From Candidatus Methanoperedens sp. BLZ2 (GTDB lineage Archaea; Halobacteriota; Methanosarcinia; Methanosarcinales; Methanoperedenaceae): 64,000 bases of DNA. Location of the stretch: assembly GCF_002487355.1 (NCBI RefSeq), contig NZ_NTMG01000066.1, forward strand, positions 1-64,000, read 5' to 3'. Each line of letters begins with the position of its first letter. Position 1 is the first letter of the stretch. Of the stretch, positions 6,123 to 15,800 are shown one piece after another. The notes beneath the pieces were generated by a model. It worked only from the letters and a program-made list of their open reading frames with translations, was not told where the DNA came from and did no database searches. Position numbers and translations under genes: made by a program.

Positions 6123-8975
6123 ATGAAAGTCCTGGTAGTGGATGATAACAGGCTTGACAGGATGATGCTGTCTAAAATGCTCTCATCCAATAACTATGTG
6201 GTATTCGAAGCCGGGAACGGGGTCGAGGCATTGAAACTCGCATCATTGGAAAAACCTGACATTGTGGTTTCAGACATCATGATGCCTGAAATGGACGGAT
6301 TTACACTGCTTCGTGAGATAAGGAAAAGCATATCTTCGAAAGAATTGCCATTTATATTCTACAGCGCATCTTATGTGACTGAAAAAGACAGGGAACTGGC
6401 TGAGGCGCTTGGAGTCTGCCGATTCATAATTAAACCTGTTGAACCCAGGGAACTTGTGAATGAAATTACACAAGCTCTTCTTGATATTTCCAGTGGCAAA
6501 CTGAAAATATCACAACCCACTCCAATAAAAGAAGAAGAGTATCTTGAACGATACAGCCGCCGTATTTTCAATAAGCTTGAGGAAAAAGTGAGCCAGCTTG
6601 AAAAGGAAATTGAAAAGCGAAATAGGATTGAAGAAGAGCTTCGAAAAAGCGAGGCGCAATTCAAGGCTACTTTTGAAGAGGCCCCCATCGGTATGTCCCG
6701 TGTGGATGCAGAAGGACGAACCCTGGAAACAAACCATATATTGCAGCAGATGCTTGGGTTTATGGATGAAGAACTCAAGGGTAAGCTGTTTACCGGGTTC
6801 ACTTATCCTGATGACGTGGAACTTGATATAGACCAGTTCAATGAATTGATCCTGGGAAAGAAAGACCAATACATGATAAAGAAACGCTACATCCGGAAGA
6901 ACGGTACCGTGTTCTGGGCCAGGATGACAGTTTCCCTTGTCCGGGATGCAAAAGGTGATCCGCAATTTGCAATCATTATGGTTGAGGATATCACAGAACG
7001 TAAGGAAGCTGAAGAAAAACTCCAGCAATCAGAAGAAAAACACCGGACTTTGATCGAAAATATCCAGGATGGGGTTTTTATTATCTTTGATGGGAAGTTC
7101 CAATTCGTAAATGAAGCTTTTGCGAGGTTGTCCGGATATGAAGTGGAAGAAATAATAGGGATGGATTTCAGGCACTTCATTGCGCCTGAGGATTTGGAGA
7201 AGGTTTCCGATTATTATGTACGCAGACAGGCCGGTGAAAATGTACCCCATGAATACGAATTCAATGCCCTTCATCGCGACAGGAAAACACGTTTGATCCT
7301 GAATATGACTGTGGCGCTTATAAATTTCGGCGGAAAGGTAGCTACCATGGGGACGCTTAAGGATATAACAGAACGCCGGAAGGCAGAAGAAAAGCTTCGC
7401 TTGTTCAGAACACTTTTTGAGAACTCAACAGATGCCGTTTTTATTAACGATCCGGAAACAGGACACATCATTGACTGCAATGAAACGGCATGCAAGAGCC
7501 TTCAATATTCAATGGAAGAACTGCTGGATATGCATGCTTTTGATTTCGAGGAAACAATCCCGGATAAATTTTCATGGGATGAGCATGTGAAATACATGAT
7601 GAACAAACGGAATGTGACCATGGAAGGCCTCCATAAACGTAAAGATGGTTCGGTGTTTCCGGTTGAAGTAAATCTCAACATTTTAGTCATCGGGCAAAAA
7701 ATATATATGATGGCAGTCGTTCGTGACATTACCGAACGTAAGCGCGCTGAGGAAATTATTCGCCAATCAAAAGAATTCTCTGAGACCGTGCTTAACAGCA
7801 TCAATGATTCAATTTCTATTATTAATACAAAAGATTTCTCAATAATCGACACCAATAAGGCTTTCCTTGACGTCTATGGCCTGAATAAAGAACAGGTGAT
7901 AGGAAAGCATTGTTATGAAATAACGCATAAAAATGATCATCCCTGTTATTCACCTGAAACATGTCCTTTAATTGAGACGTTGAATACGGGTAAACCTTCT
8001 TTGTGTGAGCATGTCCATAGTGCGAAGGGTGGTGTTATTCAAAATGTAGAAGTTTCTGCATATCCGATCAAGAATGAAAATGGAGAAATTGTCAGTGTTG
8101 TGCATGTAACAAGGGATATCACTGAGCGTAAGCGTGCGGAAGAAGAATTGAGAATAAAAGCGCAGCTTCTTGATAGCGCTTCTGACTTGATCTATGTCCA
8201 TGACATGAATGGAAATTTCATTTACCTGAATGAAGCTGCGTATGAATTGCGCGGGCTTACCAGGGATAAGATGATCAGGATGAACCTGCGTGATATTCTG
8301 GCTCCCGAATACAGGAATTTTATGGATCAAAGGATGAATGATCTGCTGGAAAAAGGAGAAGCTGTGTTTGAGTCAGTTCAATCAGGAAAAGGTAATACAT
8401 TGATGCCTGTTGAAGTCCATTCCAGGGTAATAGAATATGGTGGTAAGAAAGTTATCCTGAGCGTGACCCGGGATATAACCTTGCGAAAGCAGGCTGAAAA
8501 GCTGCTCAAAGAAAAGGCAAGGGCAGAATTACATGGCTTTATCGTGAGCGCACTTCCTGTTTTTGCATCCGGTGTCCCATCCCAGGTAAGAGATATCCTT
8601 ATTAAAAATTTTTCTGAAAGATTTGAGATGAATGTAAAGCCCAGGTTTAAGGACGAAATGAAACAAAAGGGTATTAATCATGATCCTGCGCAATTGCTTA
8701 CAGCATATATGATCTGGGTCTCAGGATTATTTTCAAATTTCGGGATTGAAAATAAAACGACAATAGATGGAAAGAAAGAAGTGCTTGAGTTCAATAATTG
8801 CCCCTGGAGAAATGAAGCTCGCGGAAATCCGATATTTTGTTTTATATGCAGGAGTCTTGCAAAACGCAGTTTCACATGGACCGGGCTTAAAGGCAGCGTG
8901 GAGCAAAAATCAAGCATTGCCAGCGGTTCAAAGATGTGCAGATTTGAAATTCAAGTCAGGGACGAAAAAAAATGA
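6123..8975 (+). CDS. Receiver-PAS5 protein with C-terminal methanogen output-type domain
   Basis: This 950-aa soluble protein begins with a receiver (1-120, phospho-acceptor Asp51 in VSDIMMPEMDG), then a coiled coil (about 145-175) and five PAS domains (about 180-295, 300-420, 423-545, 548-680, 682-795), most closing with DITERK. There is no HisKA or HATPase. The last 150 residues form a different domain, with a conserved-looking NNCPWRNEARGNPIFCFICRS and a later Cys in SKMCRFEIQV. This resembles the methanogen output domain 1 family; that name is my recollection, not a search result. The Cys cluster could bind a metal. It probably receives phosphate from the upstream kinase and integrates further signals, with an unknown target. 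It is followed after 7 bases by a KaiC-like gene. Confidence 0.88.
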   Translation: MKVLVVDDNRLDRMMLSKMLSSNNYVVFEAGNGVEALKLASLEKPDIVVSDIMMPEMDGFTLLREIRKSISSKELPFIFYSASYVTEKDRELAEALGVCRFIIKPVEPRELVNEITQALLDISSGKLKISQPTPIKEEEYLERYSRRIFNKLEEKVSQLEKEIEKRNRIEEELRKSEAQFKATFEEAPIGMSRVDAEGRTLETNHILQQMLGFMDEELKGKLFTGFTYPDDVELDIDQFNELILGKKDQYMIKKRYIRKNGTVFWARMTVSLVRDAKGDPQFAIIMVEDITERKEAEEKLQQSEEKHRTLIENIQDGVFIIFDGKFQFVNEAFARLSGYEVEEIIGMDFRHFIAPEDLEKVSDYYVRRQAGENVPHEYEFNALHRDRKTRLILNMTVALINFGGKVATMGTLKDITERRKAEEKLRLFRTLFENSTDAVFINDPETGHIIDCNETACKSLQYSMEELLDMHAFDFEETIPDKFSWDEHVKYMMNKRNVTMEGLHKRKDGSVFPVEVNLNILVIGQKIYMMAVVRDITERKRAEEIIRQSKEFSETVLNSINDSISIINTKDFSIIDTNKAFLDVYGLNKEQVIGKHCYEITHKNDHPCYSPETCPLIETLNTGKPSLCEHVHSAKGGVIQNVEVSAYPIKNENGEIVSVVHVTRDITERKRAEEELRIKAQLLDSASDLIYVHDMNGNFIYLNEAAYELRGLTRDKMIRMNLRDILAPEYRNFMDQRMNDLLEKGEAVFESVQSGKGNTLMPVEVHSRVIEYGGKKVILSVTRDITLRKQAEKLLKEKARAELHGFIVSALPVFASGVPSQVRDILIKNFSERFEMNVKPRFKDEMKQKGINHDPAQLLTAYMIWVSGLFSNFGIENKTTIDGKKEVLEFNNCPWRNEARGNPIFCFICRSLAKRSFTWTGLKGSVEQKSSIASGSKMCRFEIQVRDEKK

Positions 8976-8982
8976 AGGAGAA

Positions 8983-9699
8983 ATGAACATGGAAAGGATA
9001 AAAACAGGTATTTCGGAACTGGATGATATAATAGGAGGATTTCCTGCGGGAAAGACTATTATTATCACGGGTGATCCGGGAAACGGAAAGACTATTTTCG
9101 GGCTTCAATTCGCATATACGAATTGCCTGGAAGGCAAAAAGACAGTATATGTTTCCACGGAGGAAGATGCGCCGGAGCTCAGGCAGCAGGGAAAATCATT
9201 TGGCTGGAACCTTGAAGCTATCGAGAAAAAAGGATTGTTGAATTTCGTTGAGCTTGCAGGATACAGGGCGATGGAAATAAAGACAGCATTATCCATCAGT
9301 CTGGAAGCTGTTAAAGGTGATTTTACACAATTTTTGGATAATCTGCCTGTTGATACCAATATTCTCATTATTGATAGCCTCGGTAGCCATGTATCAAATC
9401 TTACTTCATCCGAGTTCCGTGACAGGTTCAATCTTCTTGTTTATAACATGTCACAAAAAGGAATTACTACATTCATCCTTCTTGGTGGAGTTGTTTCCAG
9501 GGAATTCGTTGAATTTGCACTTTTCTCGGCTTACGGCGCTATCCAGCTTATGAAACGAGAAAATCCTTACACCGGGCGCAGGGAAAGGGTGATGGATATC
9601 GTGAAAATGAGAAATACAAAGACTCCTGTCCAGTTATTATCTTATGAAATCTCATCTAAGGGAATAATTATTACTAGTCCTATTGATTCATCCGATTGA
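8983..9699 (+). CDS. KaiC-like RecA-fold ATPase
   Basis: The start at 8983 follows AAGGAG with correct spacing and gives 238 aa. A longer frame exists upstream but lies inside the previous gene. The protein has one RecA/KaiC domain: GISELDDIIGGFPAGKTIIITG, Walker A GDPGNGKT at about residues 29-36, the acidic pair STEEDA near 60, and Walker B NILIIDSLGS around 125. It is half the size of cyanobacterial KaiC and lacks the second domain. Single-domain KaiC-like proteins are common in archaea next to signalling kinases; some are thought to act as regulated ATPase switches. Here it closes the kinase/receiver operon. Its 3' end overlaps the convergent downstream gene by 12 bases. Confidence 0.9.
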   Translation: MNMERIKTGISELDDIIGGFPAGKTIIITGDPGNGKTIFGLQFAYTNCLEGKKTVYVSTEEDAPELRQQGKSFGWNLEAIEKKGLLNFVELAGYRAMEIKTALSISLEAVKGDFTQFLDNLPVDTNILIIDSLGSHVSNLTSSEFRDRFNLLVYNMSQKGITTFILLGGVVSREFVEFALFSAYGAIQLMKRENPYTGRRERVMDIVKMRNTKTPVQLLSYEISSKGIIITSPIDSSD

Positions 9700-10362
9700 T
9701 GTATTTACCTTTTCCCGGATATTGCGCTCAATCTCATCAAAAGCTGGCGGCCTGATCTGGAAGATATCAATACCTTCAGGGAATTCTATTGGCCTTCCAT
9801 CAGTGATGATGAGGATACCGCTTGAATCAGCATGTAATTCTCCAAGTATCCTGGTTGCCGATTTTCCCATTTCATCCTGTATTTCCTGTATCTTTTTTGT
9901 CAGGTATTCCCTCCATCTGTCAAAATTGATGTCTTTGCCATAATAACCTTTATGGATTTCTTGTACTTCAGGATAAAAAGATTTTGAGTATTCCTCAAAT
10001 AGCAGCTTTGACCGCTCCAGCTGGCCGGTTTTTTCAATGCCCTTCACAACTGCTCCATTATCCAGAAGACCTTTTATTAACTTGTAGTGATTATTATCTT
10101 TTCCAATTTTTTCGAAATATTCAAGACCTGCTACTTCGTCTTCGTTTACTCCTTCTATATAAATTATACTGATCTTTCCATAGGTTGATATGAAATAATT
10201 TATCTTTTCCCTTACTTCTCCCCAGAATCTTTCCACTTTTACCATATCAATATTATATTGTGAAGCGAGTTCTTCAAAAGGAAGTGTGGGGACAACATAT
10301 AATTTACGTTTTGCCAAAAAGGTTGATGCTTCCGGTTTTTCAATTTTCCCTAACTCTGCCAT
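9688..10362 (-). CDS. Uncharacterised 224-aa soluble protein
   Basis: I do not recognise this family. The protein is soluble and mixed alpha/beta: a first strand-rich part (KLYVVPTLPFEELA), a segment that looks like a Rossmann-type strand (KISIIYIEGV, about 63-72), a long helical middle with many charged residues (100-180) and a second strand with an acidic end (GILIITDGRPIEFPEG, about 184-199). It has a good start but only a weak ribosome binding site (AGAAGAG). It is convergent with the KaiC-like gene, overlapping it by 12 bases, and is separated from the surface operon by a hairpin, so it is probably transcribed alone. Confidence 0.75.
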   Translation of the reverse strand: MAELGKIEKPEASTFLAKRKLYVVPTLPFEELASQYNIDMVKVERFWGEVREKINYFISTYGKISIIYIEGVNEDEVAGLEYFEKIGKDNNHYKLIKGLLDNGAVVKGIEKTGQLERSKLLFEEYSKSFYPEVQEIHKGYYGKDINFDRWREYLTKKIQEIQDEMGKSATRILGELHADSSGILIITDGRPIEFPEGIDIFQIRPPAFDEIERNIREKVNTSIG

Positions 10363-10456
10363 AATACTCTTCTTATCAGTGAAGAAATATAAACATTACC
10401 AACAATTCAAACATTCAAAATTCTTGAGCATGAAACCCTGGTGATGGAGAAACTAT

Positions 10457-10493
10457 GCTGACTTTGAAGAGGCGATCCAATCCCAAAGTCAGC
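10457..10493 (-). terminator. Strong hairpin downstream of the surface-protein operon
   Basis: Perfect 10-base arms, GCTGACTTTG and CAAAGTCAGC, surround a 17-base loop. The hairpin lies 55 bases past the stop of the last gene of the dockerin/cohesin operon and 95 bases before the start of the next minus-strand gene. It could mark transcript end or processing. Archaeal termination usually relies on T-tracts rather than hairpins, so an RNA-stability role is equally possible. Confidence 0.5.
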
Positions 10494-10548
10494 TTAATGC
10501 TAAAATTTAAAAATCTGGTCAACATTTTATTTTCATTTTTACATCCGT

Positions 10549-11208
10549 TCAGATTTTACCCCATTTCTTCAGTGCGACACCTGTCAATCCGATGACTGCA
10601 AAAACACCCAAAATCGTATAGAAGTTGAATGCGGATTCAGTTTTTAAAGGTGCTGCGTTGGTAGTAGTCGGGATTTCCTTTGTTATTTCCTTTGTTGTTA
10701 CTTCCGATGCGGATTTTATGGGTGTAACTGCAGACTGTGGTACAGTTGTTGGTTTAATTCCGCCTCCGGAAACTCCTCCTCCACTTCCGCCACTTGGTCC
10801 GTTAGTGGATCCGCCAGGGCTACCTCCAGATTTTTCACTGATAGCATTGAGATTAACACGAATAAGTGTGCCAGCATTCTTTGAATCATACGTGAACTGG
10901 GTTGATGGTGTTGCTTTGATGCCATTTACATAAAAATCAACACTAGCTCCATCACTTGCAGCTACTGGAAGCCTGTCGTTCGCTTTTTCTCCATAAGTTC
11001 CTCCAGTTAGAACACTAGTAGCTCCAGCCGGGCTAGTTCCTGCTTTTGCGGTTATTGTTGTACCCGCCGGCGCTGGATTTCCGTCAATTTTAACGTCCCC
11101 GTACAACATTACAGGTAAACTTGGTGGGCTTTCGGCGCTCGCCATACCAGCCGAGAAAGCGATAGCTATACAAATTATTATTATAGTTAATATTTTTTTA
11201 CTTGACAA
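10549..11208 (-). CDS. Secreted, membrane-anchored surface protein (219 aa)
   Basis: The start is TTG, chosen because AGGTGA lies six bases before it and the frame then begins with a clean signal peptide (IIIICIAIAFSAGMASAE, cleavage near residue 26). The extracellular part begins with a strand-rich domain (YGDVKIDGNPAPAGTTITAKAG) that resembles the carboxypeptidase-regulatory/transthyretin type of fold. A low-complexity Gly/Ser linker follows (about 125-145), then a Thr-rich stretch and a C-terminal membrane helix ending in KKWGK. The layout resembles archaeal C-terminally sorted proteins, but I do not see a PGF motif. It is the last gene of the dockerin-cohesin operon and could anchor part of that complex. 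Confidence 0.8.
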   Translation of the reverse strand: MSSKKILTIIIICIAIAFSAGMASAESPPSLPVMLYGDVKIDGNPAPAGTTITAKAGTSPAGATSVLTGGTYGEKANDRLPVAASDGASVDFYVNGIKATPSTQFTYDSKNAGTLIRVNLNAISEKSGGSPGGSTNGPSGGSGGGVSGGGIKPTTVPQSAVTPIKSASEVTTKEITKEIPTTTNAAPLKTESAFNFYTILGVFAVIGLTGVALKKWGKI

Positions 11209-11296
11209 ATTGTATCACCTTTTGATAAACAAAAAATTAAGGAATAAACCCTTATAGAAAGTTTATTCCCATTTTACATTTTATTATTCACCTCTT

Positions 11297-12808
11297 TTAG
11301 GGACTATATGCAGGCAATGACGTATTCTGAGTTGCCCAAACCCAGTAACTTATTTTGGGCTGCATCATGAATACATCGGTTCCGACATGTGTTTCGTCAA
11401 TATTACCACTCTTGCCGTTGATGCCTGCCTTATCATAGCTCTGAGTTGAAACATTAAAGTTCCAGATGCTATAATAGTCAGTATCTATTGCCCCAAGCAT
11501 CGTTTCAGCATTTCTCGCAGTAGTATCGGTGGTTCCTATAAGGTTCCATCCTTTCTTCACATCGAGAGACGAAGGTACCTGTGGTTGTTCGCCGCTCTTG
11601 CGTACAAGATTGGTTATATCCTGCGATGTATCCATATGGATCAGGTAACCTTTCAATGGTTCAAAATTCGTCACTCCGCCAACATATGTCTTAGTAACCG
11701 GGTCAAAGCCGAAAAGCCCGTCATACTGAATTCCATTCAATACGTAAGCTACCGTTGAGTTGTTCAATTGGTAGGGTACTGAAATGAACTTCCAATTAAA
11801 TGCGGGCGTTCCTGATACATTCACTTGTCCATCATTTACCGTAGTGTTGGCAATAGTGGTCGTGGTAGTGTCCATTAAGCTCACATTATCCAGGTCAAGA
11901 CTATAGATTCCTGATGCGCTGTTCATCGCTGTGAATTGCACGGTTATAAATGTGCCATTTACAGGCGCTGCAGCACTGGATGTTCTGGCAATTCCATATT
12001 TTATCCTCCCAGAACTGATTCCACTTCCAGGCTCAGTCAGTGCATCTACACCCAACAGGTTTCCTGCAGTAACTGAATTAGCTGCAAGTTGTGTTGCATC
12101 GTAGTTCAGTTCAACATGCGCAAACTGTACATTAGCGCTTCCCGAATCGATATTCACAGTAAAAGTGAATGTTCCGCCAGGCGCCACTACCTGTGTTGAA
12201 GGAGACACGAATACTGTGGCTCCTCCAGTACCTGGTGTGGGTGTTGGTGTCGGAGTTGGAGTTGGCGTTGGTGTCGGAGTGGAAGCACCAGGGGTTCCTG
12301 ATACATTCACTTGTCCATCATTCACCGTAGGGTTGGCTATAGTGGTCGTGGTAGTGTCCATTAAGCTCACATTGTCCAGGTCAAGACTATAGATTCCTGA
12401 TGCGCTGTTCATCGCTGTGAATTGCACGGTTATAAATGTGCCATTTACAGGCGCTGCAGCACCGGATGTTCTGGCAAGACCGTATATTACTTTCCCTGGG
12501 GTTCCGGTTCCACTTCCAGGCTCAGTCAGTGCATCTGCACCCAACAGGTTTCCTGAAGTAACTGAATTGGCTGCAAGTTGTGTTGCATCGTAGTTCAGTT
12601 CAACATAAGCATACTGCATATTAGTGGTTCCCGAATCGATATTCACGGTAAAAGTGAATGTCCCGCCGGCTGCCACATTCTGTGTCTGGGGTGACACGCT
12701 AACAGTCGCTGCTGATCCTGCGCCTGCAATTGCTAAAATAATAAAAAGGGAAAGAGAATAGACCAGTATTGGTCTATTTCTTTTTTCCTTTTCAATTTTG
12801 GTGTTCAT
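11297..12808 (-). CDS. Secreted protein with two cohesin domains
   Basis: This 503-aa protein starts after AAGAGGT and has a signal peptide to about residue 33. Two cohesin-type domains (about 34-168 and 195-330) share VSPQTQ/VSPSTQ openings, the VELNYDATQLAANSV core and the YSLDLDNVSLMDT closing part, and are nearly identical. A Pro-Thr linker (about 174-192) joins them. The C-terminal 170 residues (FNWKFISVPYQL...GWNLIGTTD...YWVWATQ) contain two W-N-L/F-I-S/G motifs seen in other archaeal surface proteins, of unknown role. Cohesins bind dockerins through calcium-dependent contacts. The gene immediately upstream, 21 bases away, encodes a dockerin, so the two products are likely partners outside the cell. 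There is no membrane anchor in this protein. Confidence 0.88.
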   Translation of the reverse strand: MNTKIEKEKRNRPILVYSLSLFIILAIAGAGSAATVSVSPQTQNVAAGGTFTFTVNIDSGTTNMQYAYVELNYDATQLAANSVTSGNLLGADALTEPGSGTGTPGKVIYGLARTSGAAAPVNGTFITVQFTAMNSASGIYSLDLDNVSLMDTTTTTIANPTVNDGQVNVSGTPGASTPTPTPTPTPTPTPTPGTGGATVFVSPSTQVVAPGGTFTFTVNIDSGSANVQFAHVELNYDATQLAANSVTAGNLLGVDALTEPGSGISSGRIKYGIARTSSAAAPVNGTFITVQFTAMNSASGIYSLDLDNVSLMDTTTTTIANTTVNDGQVNVSGTPAFNWKFISVPYQLNNSTVAYVLNGIQYDGLFGFDPVTKTYVGGVTNFEPLKGYLIHMDTSQDITNLVRKSGEQPQVPSSLDVKKGWNLIGTTDTTARNAETMLGAIDTDYYSIWNFNVSTQSYDKAGINGKSGNIDETHVGTDVFMMQPKISYWVWATQNTSLPAYSP

Positions 12809-12829
12809 AGTTTATACCTCTTTAGCTTG

Positions 12830-15800
12830 TTACACACTGCAGCTTGTTCCGTAGTTGGCCGCGAACAACACGAAGTCCTGGCTGTTTATTTCACTGTTGT
12901 TGTTCATGTCAGCTTTGACGTTGTACCTCGAATCTCCACTCACTGAATTGTATGCACTGGCGAATAATACGAAGTCTGCACTATTTATGGAGCCATCGCC
13001 GTTTATATCGCCCTGGCATGTTGTTCCTGGTTGTGGTGTTGTCGTTGTTGGTGTTGGTGTCGGTGTCGTCGGTGTCGGTGTTGATGCTGCTTGACCATTG
13101 ACATAGATATCTTCTGCATTTGCCGGGTCATGCCAGAACTTGAGTCTATCTCCGATCTTGGTTTCAATTGGTTTCACTGGATCATTGTCCCAGATATGCG
13201 TTACCGCTTCTGGTGCAACAAAGCCGGTTGTTACCAGGTATTGCTGTTCTTTCGGTAGAATGAACTCAGTGAACTGATCAGGCTTTGTTTGGAACCATTC
13301 GATTGTCCAGTGTTCCTTTAGTGTATTGTTGACAAAGGTCTCCCAATAGATTTCCTTGAGTTCACCTTTGAATCTGGATTCTTTCTCCTCTTTTATCCAG
13401 GTAATTCCAAGCGGATTCCTCTCTACCAGTGGGCCCATCTTATCGTGAGTCCATGTATCCTGTACGTCTTTCATCACAGTATGTTTCATGTTGTACTGTG
13501 GCATCTCTGGCAGCACTTCTCCATTCTTCCAGTCTCTCAGGTGGACGCCATAGAGTTTGATCGGTTCCTTTGGCAGTTTCTGCCTGAACGTGATGTACTT
13601 GAATGTGTCATCTGAGTTACTGTTAGCCTTTATTGCTACGACATTGTAGAACACATTATCCACAATGAATGCTTTCTGGTTCCAGTATTTATTTGCACCG
13701 ATGTTCGCAGACAATTGGCCGAACAACCTGCCGACCTTTATTGTAATAGTATCCGGGCCATTTCCTCTGGCTACGGCCTCGACCTTTACAAAGAACGGTC
13801 CCTGGACTGAAGCACCTGTGTTATCCATACCTCTTGAGAAGAATTTCACTTCACCAGATCCAAGGACGACTTCAGCCGTCTTCAAACCGGTCGGTGTAGA
13901 CCCTTCTTGTGAGTATATTTCCAGAATAGCTGCATCTATGCCATTTACTTTTGTCGTACTCTTGAAACTCACTTTGTGATCGAAGAACTGGACTTCATCA
14001 CCAATATTGAGAGTGTTATGGTCGCCTTCCTGTGGATCAGCAAGCAGGAGAACTACACTTTCATCAGAGCTTACCCCTTTGCCGTCCGGATCCATTTTCT
14101 CAACTATTCCGTCATTATCTATGTCCATTCCAAGAGTCCTTTCGCTCTCAATCTGTACAAGGTCCGGTACTCCATCGGAATCTGCATCAAAGCTGTCTAT
14201 GCCATTATCAGCTACTGCGGAAGCCATCGGTATATAGAATCTGCTTCCGTTTGGCACAAGCGTTGGTTGCTTATTGTCATCCAGGAACATGAAAGTGAAT
14301 TCCTGATTAACGGATGGTCCATATACGTCACCTTCCCCTGAAACATCATTTTCAGGATTGTTGTGCTCTCTGAGCCTCCAGCCGTCGTGGTGAGACTTCG
14401 GTAGGTTATCATGGAAGACCGTTTCCCAATCCTTTAAATCTATTGGGTTTTCCAGGGAATTGCCATTCTTATCTTTGGTGACCTTGGTACCATTCTTGTC
14501 TTCAACAATAACATCCCATTCTCCATCTTTGTCTTCATCCTTGAACCACTCTTTCTCGTACCACATTCGCTTGAAGAGTTTCTCTGCAGGCGTCTGGATG
14601 TTGGCATCCCTTATGAATATTCTGCTGTAAACGTTGTCTATAACACCGTTGTTGTCAAAGTCATTGTCGTTATGCAGCATAATAATCGGATCGAATGTTA
14701 CGTGATCTTTTCTCGGTGCCTCTCCAGCCTGTGGGAAGAATGGTGCTACTGGATCAGTGTATGGTTTGTTCTCTGGATCTAATCCGGTTAATGGGTCTTC
14801 GATTTCAAAGTTACCCGGTCCTTCACCGAAGGTACCGTATAATCTCAGCGAACCAATGGATTGTCCTCCGTTTGTCCCTGTGACCTCATTGACATAAAGA
14901 CCAAAATTATTCTGGGGTTCATGTCTGAACTTCAAGCGATCACCTGTCCATGTCTTAATTGGAGTCTTCGGGTCATTGTTCCACAGGTGGAATTTTGCCT
15001 CCGGTGCTTCGAATCCTGTGGTTACAAGATAGTCCTGCCCTTTTGGCAACACGAATTCTGTGAACTGCTCGGGCATTGTATTGAACCATTCAATTGTCCA
15101 TATTTCATCTGATCCACCTGGTACTATTGGTGCCTTACATGCCAAAGTGCTTGTAGAGTTAACCATAAGCTCAAACTGAATCATCTTATTCAGTTCTGTT
15201 CCATTGCCAAAATTGGCAAAGTCCCAGTCAAGTGCACTATATGTTATGAACCCTTTGCCCTGTGAACCACCAACTCTTGAATACATATGGCCCGGACCAC
15301 TTACGTTCAATATATTCGTGGCATGCATATCTTCACACCAATCAGTTCCATTAGTTGTCACCACATTAGCATCTCCGACTGCATCGGTTGATGTTGTTAA
15401 GGCCAATGTATTAATATATTTTGGAGTTCCATTAACTGAGTTGGAAAGATCATTCTCTTCAGTTATATTGAGTATGCCTCCCCTTGCTCCCGCCTGTCCT
15501 GGGACTGATGTTTGGAAGATAAGGTTTGTTGGTAGCCAGTCATAAATGTTTGGTTGTAACGTCGTTGCTCCGGCATCACTATCCCATATTATGATTTTGC
15601 CTCCACCATTTACAAAGTTGACAAGTTCTGTTTTCTGGGCCGGGGTCATATCTGCAATGTTCACCTGGAATAGGATCACTGTATCGTTTGATCCGGTACT
15701 GACGAAACTGCCTATCGGTACCCTGGTTATGTTTAAGACACCTGCATCAAATGATCCATTTACCATATAGTCGGCAGGATTTAATGCAGTTACACCGCCA

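Noticed and set aside
8767-8982. Longer start for the KaiC-like gene
   Set aside because: This extension lies inside the upstream gene in another frame, has no family similarity, and the AAGGAG site favours 8983.
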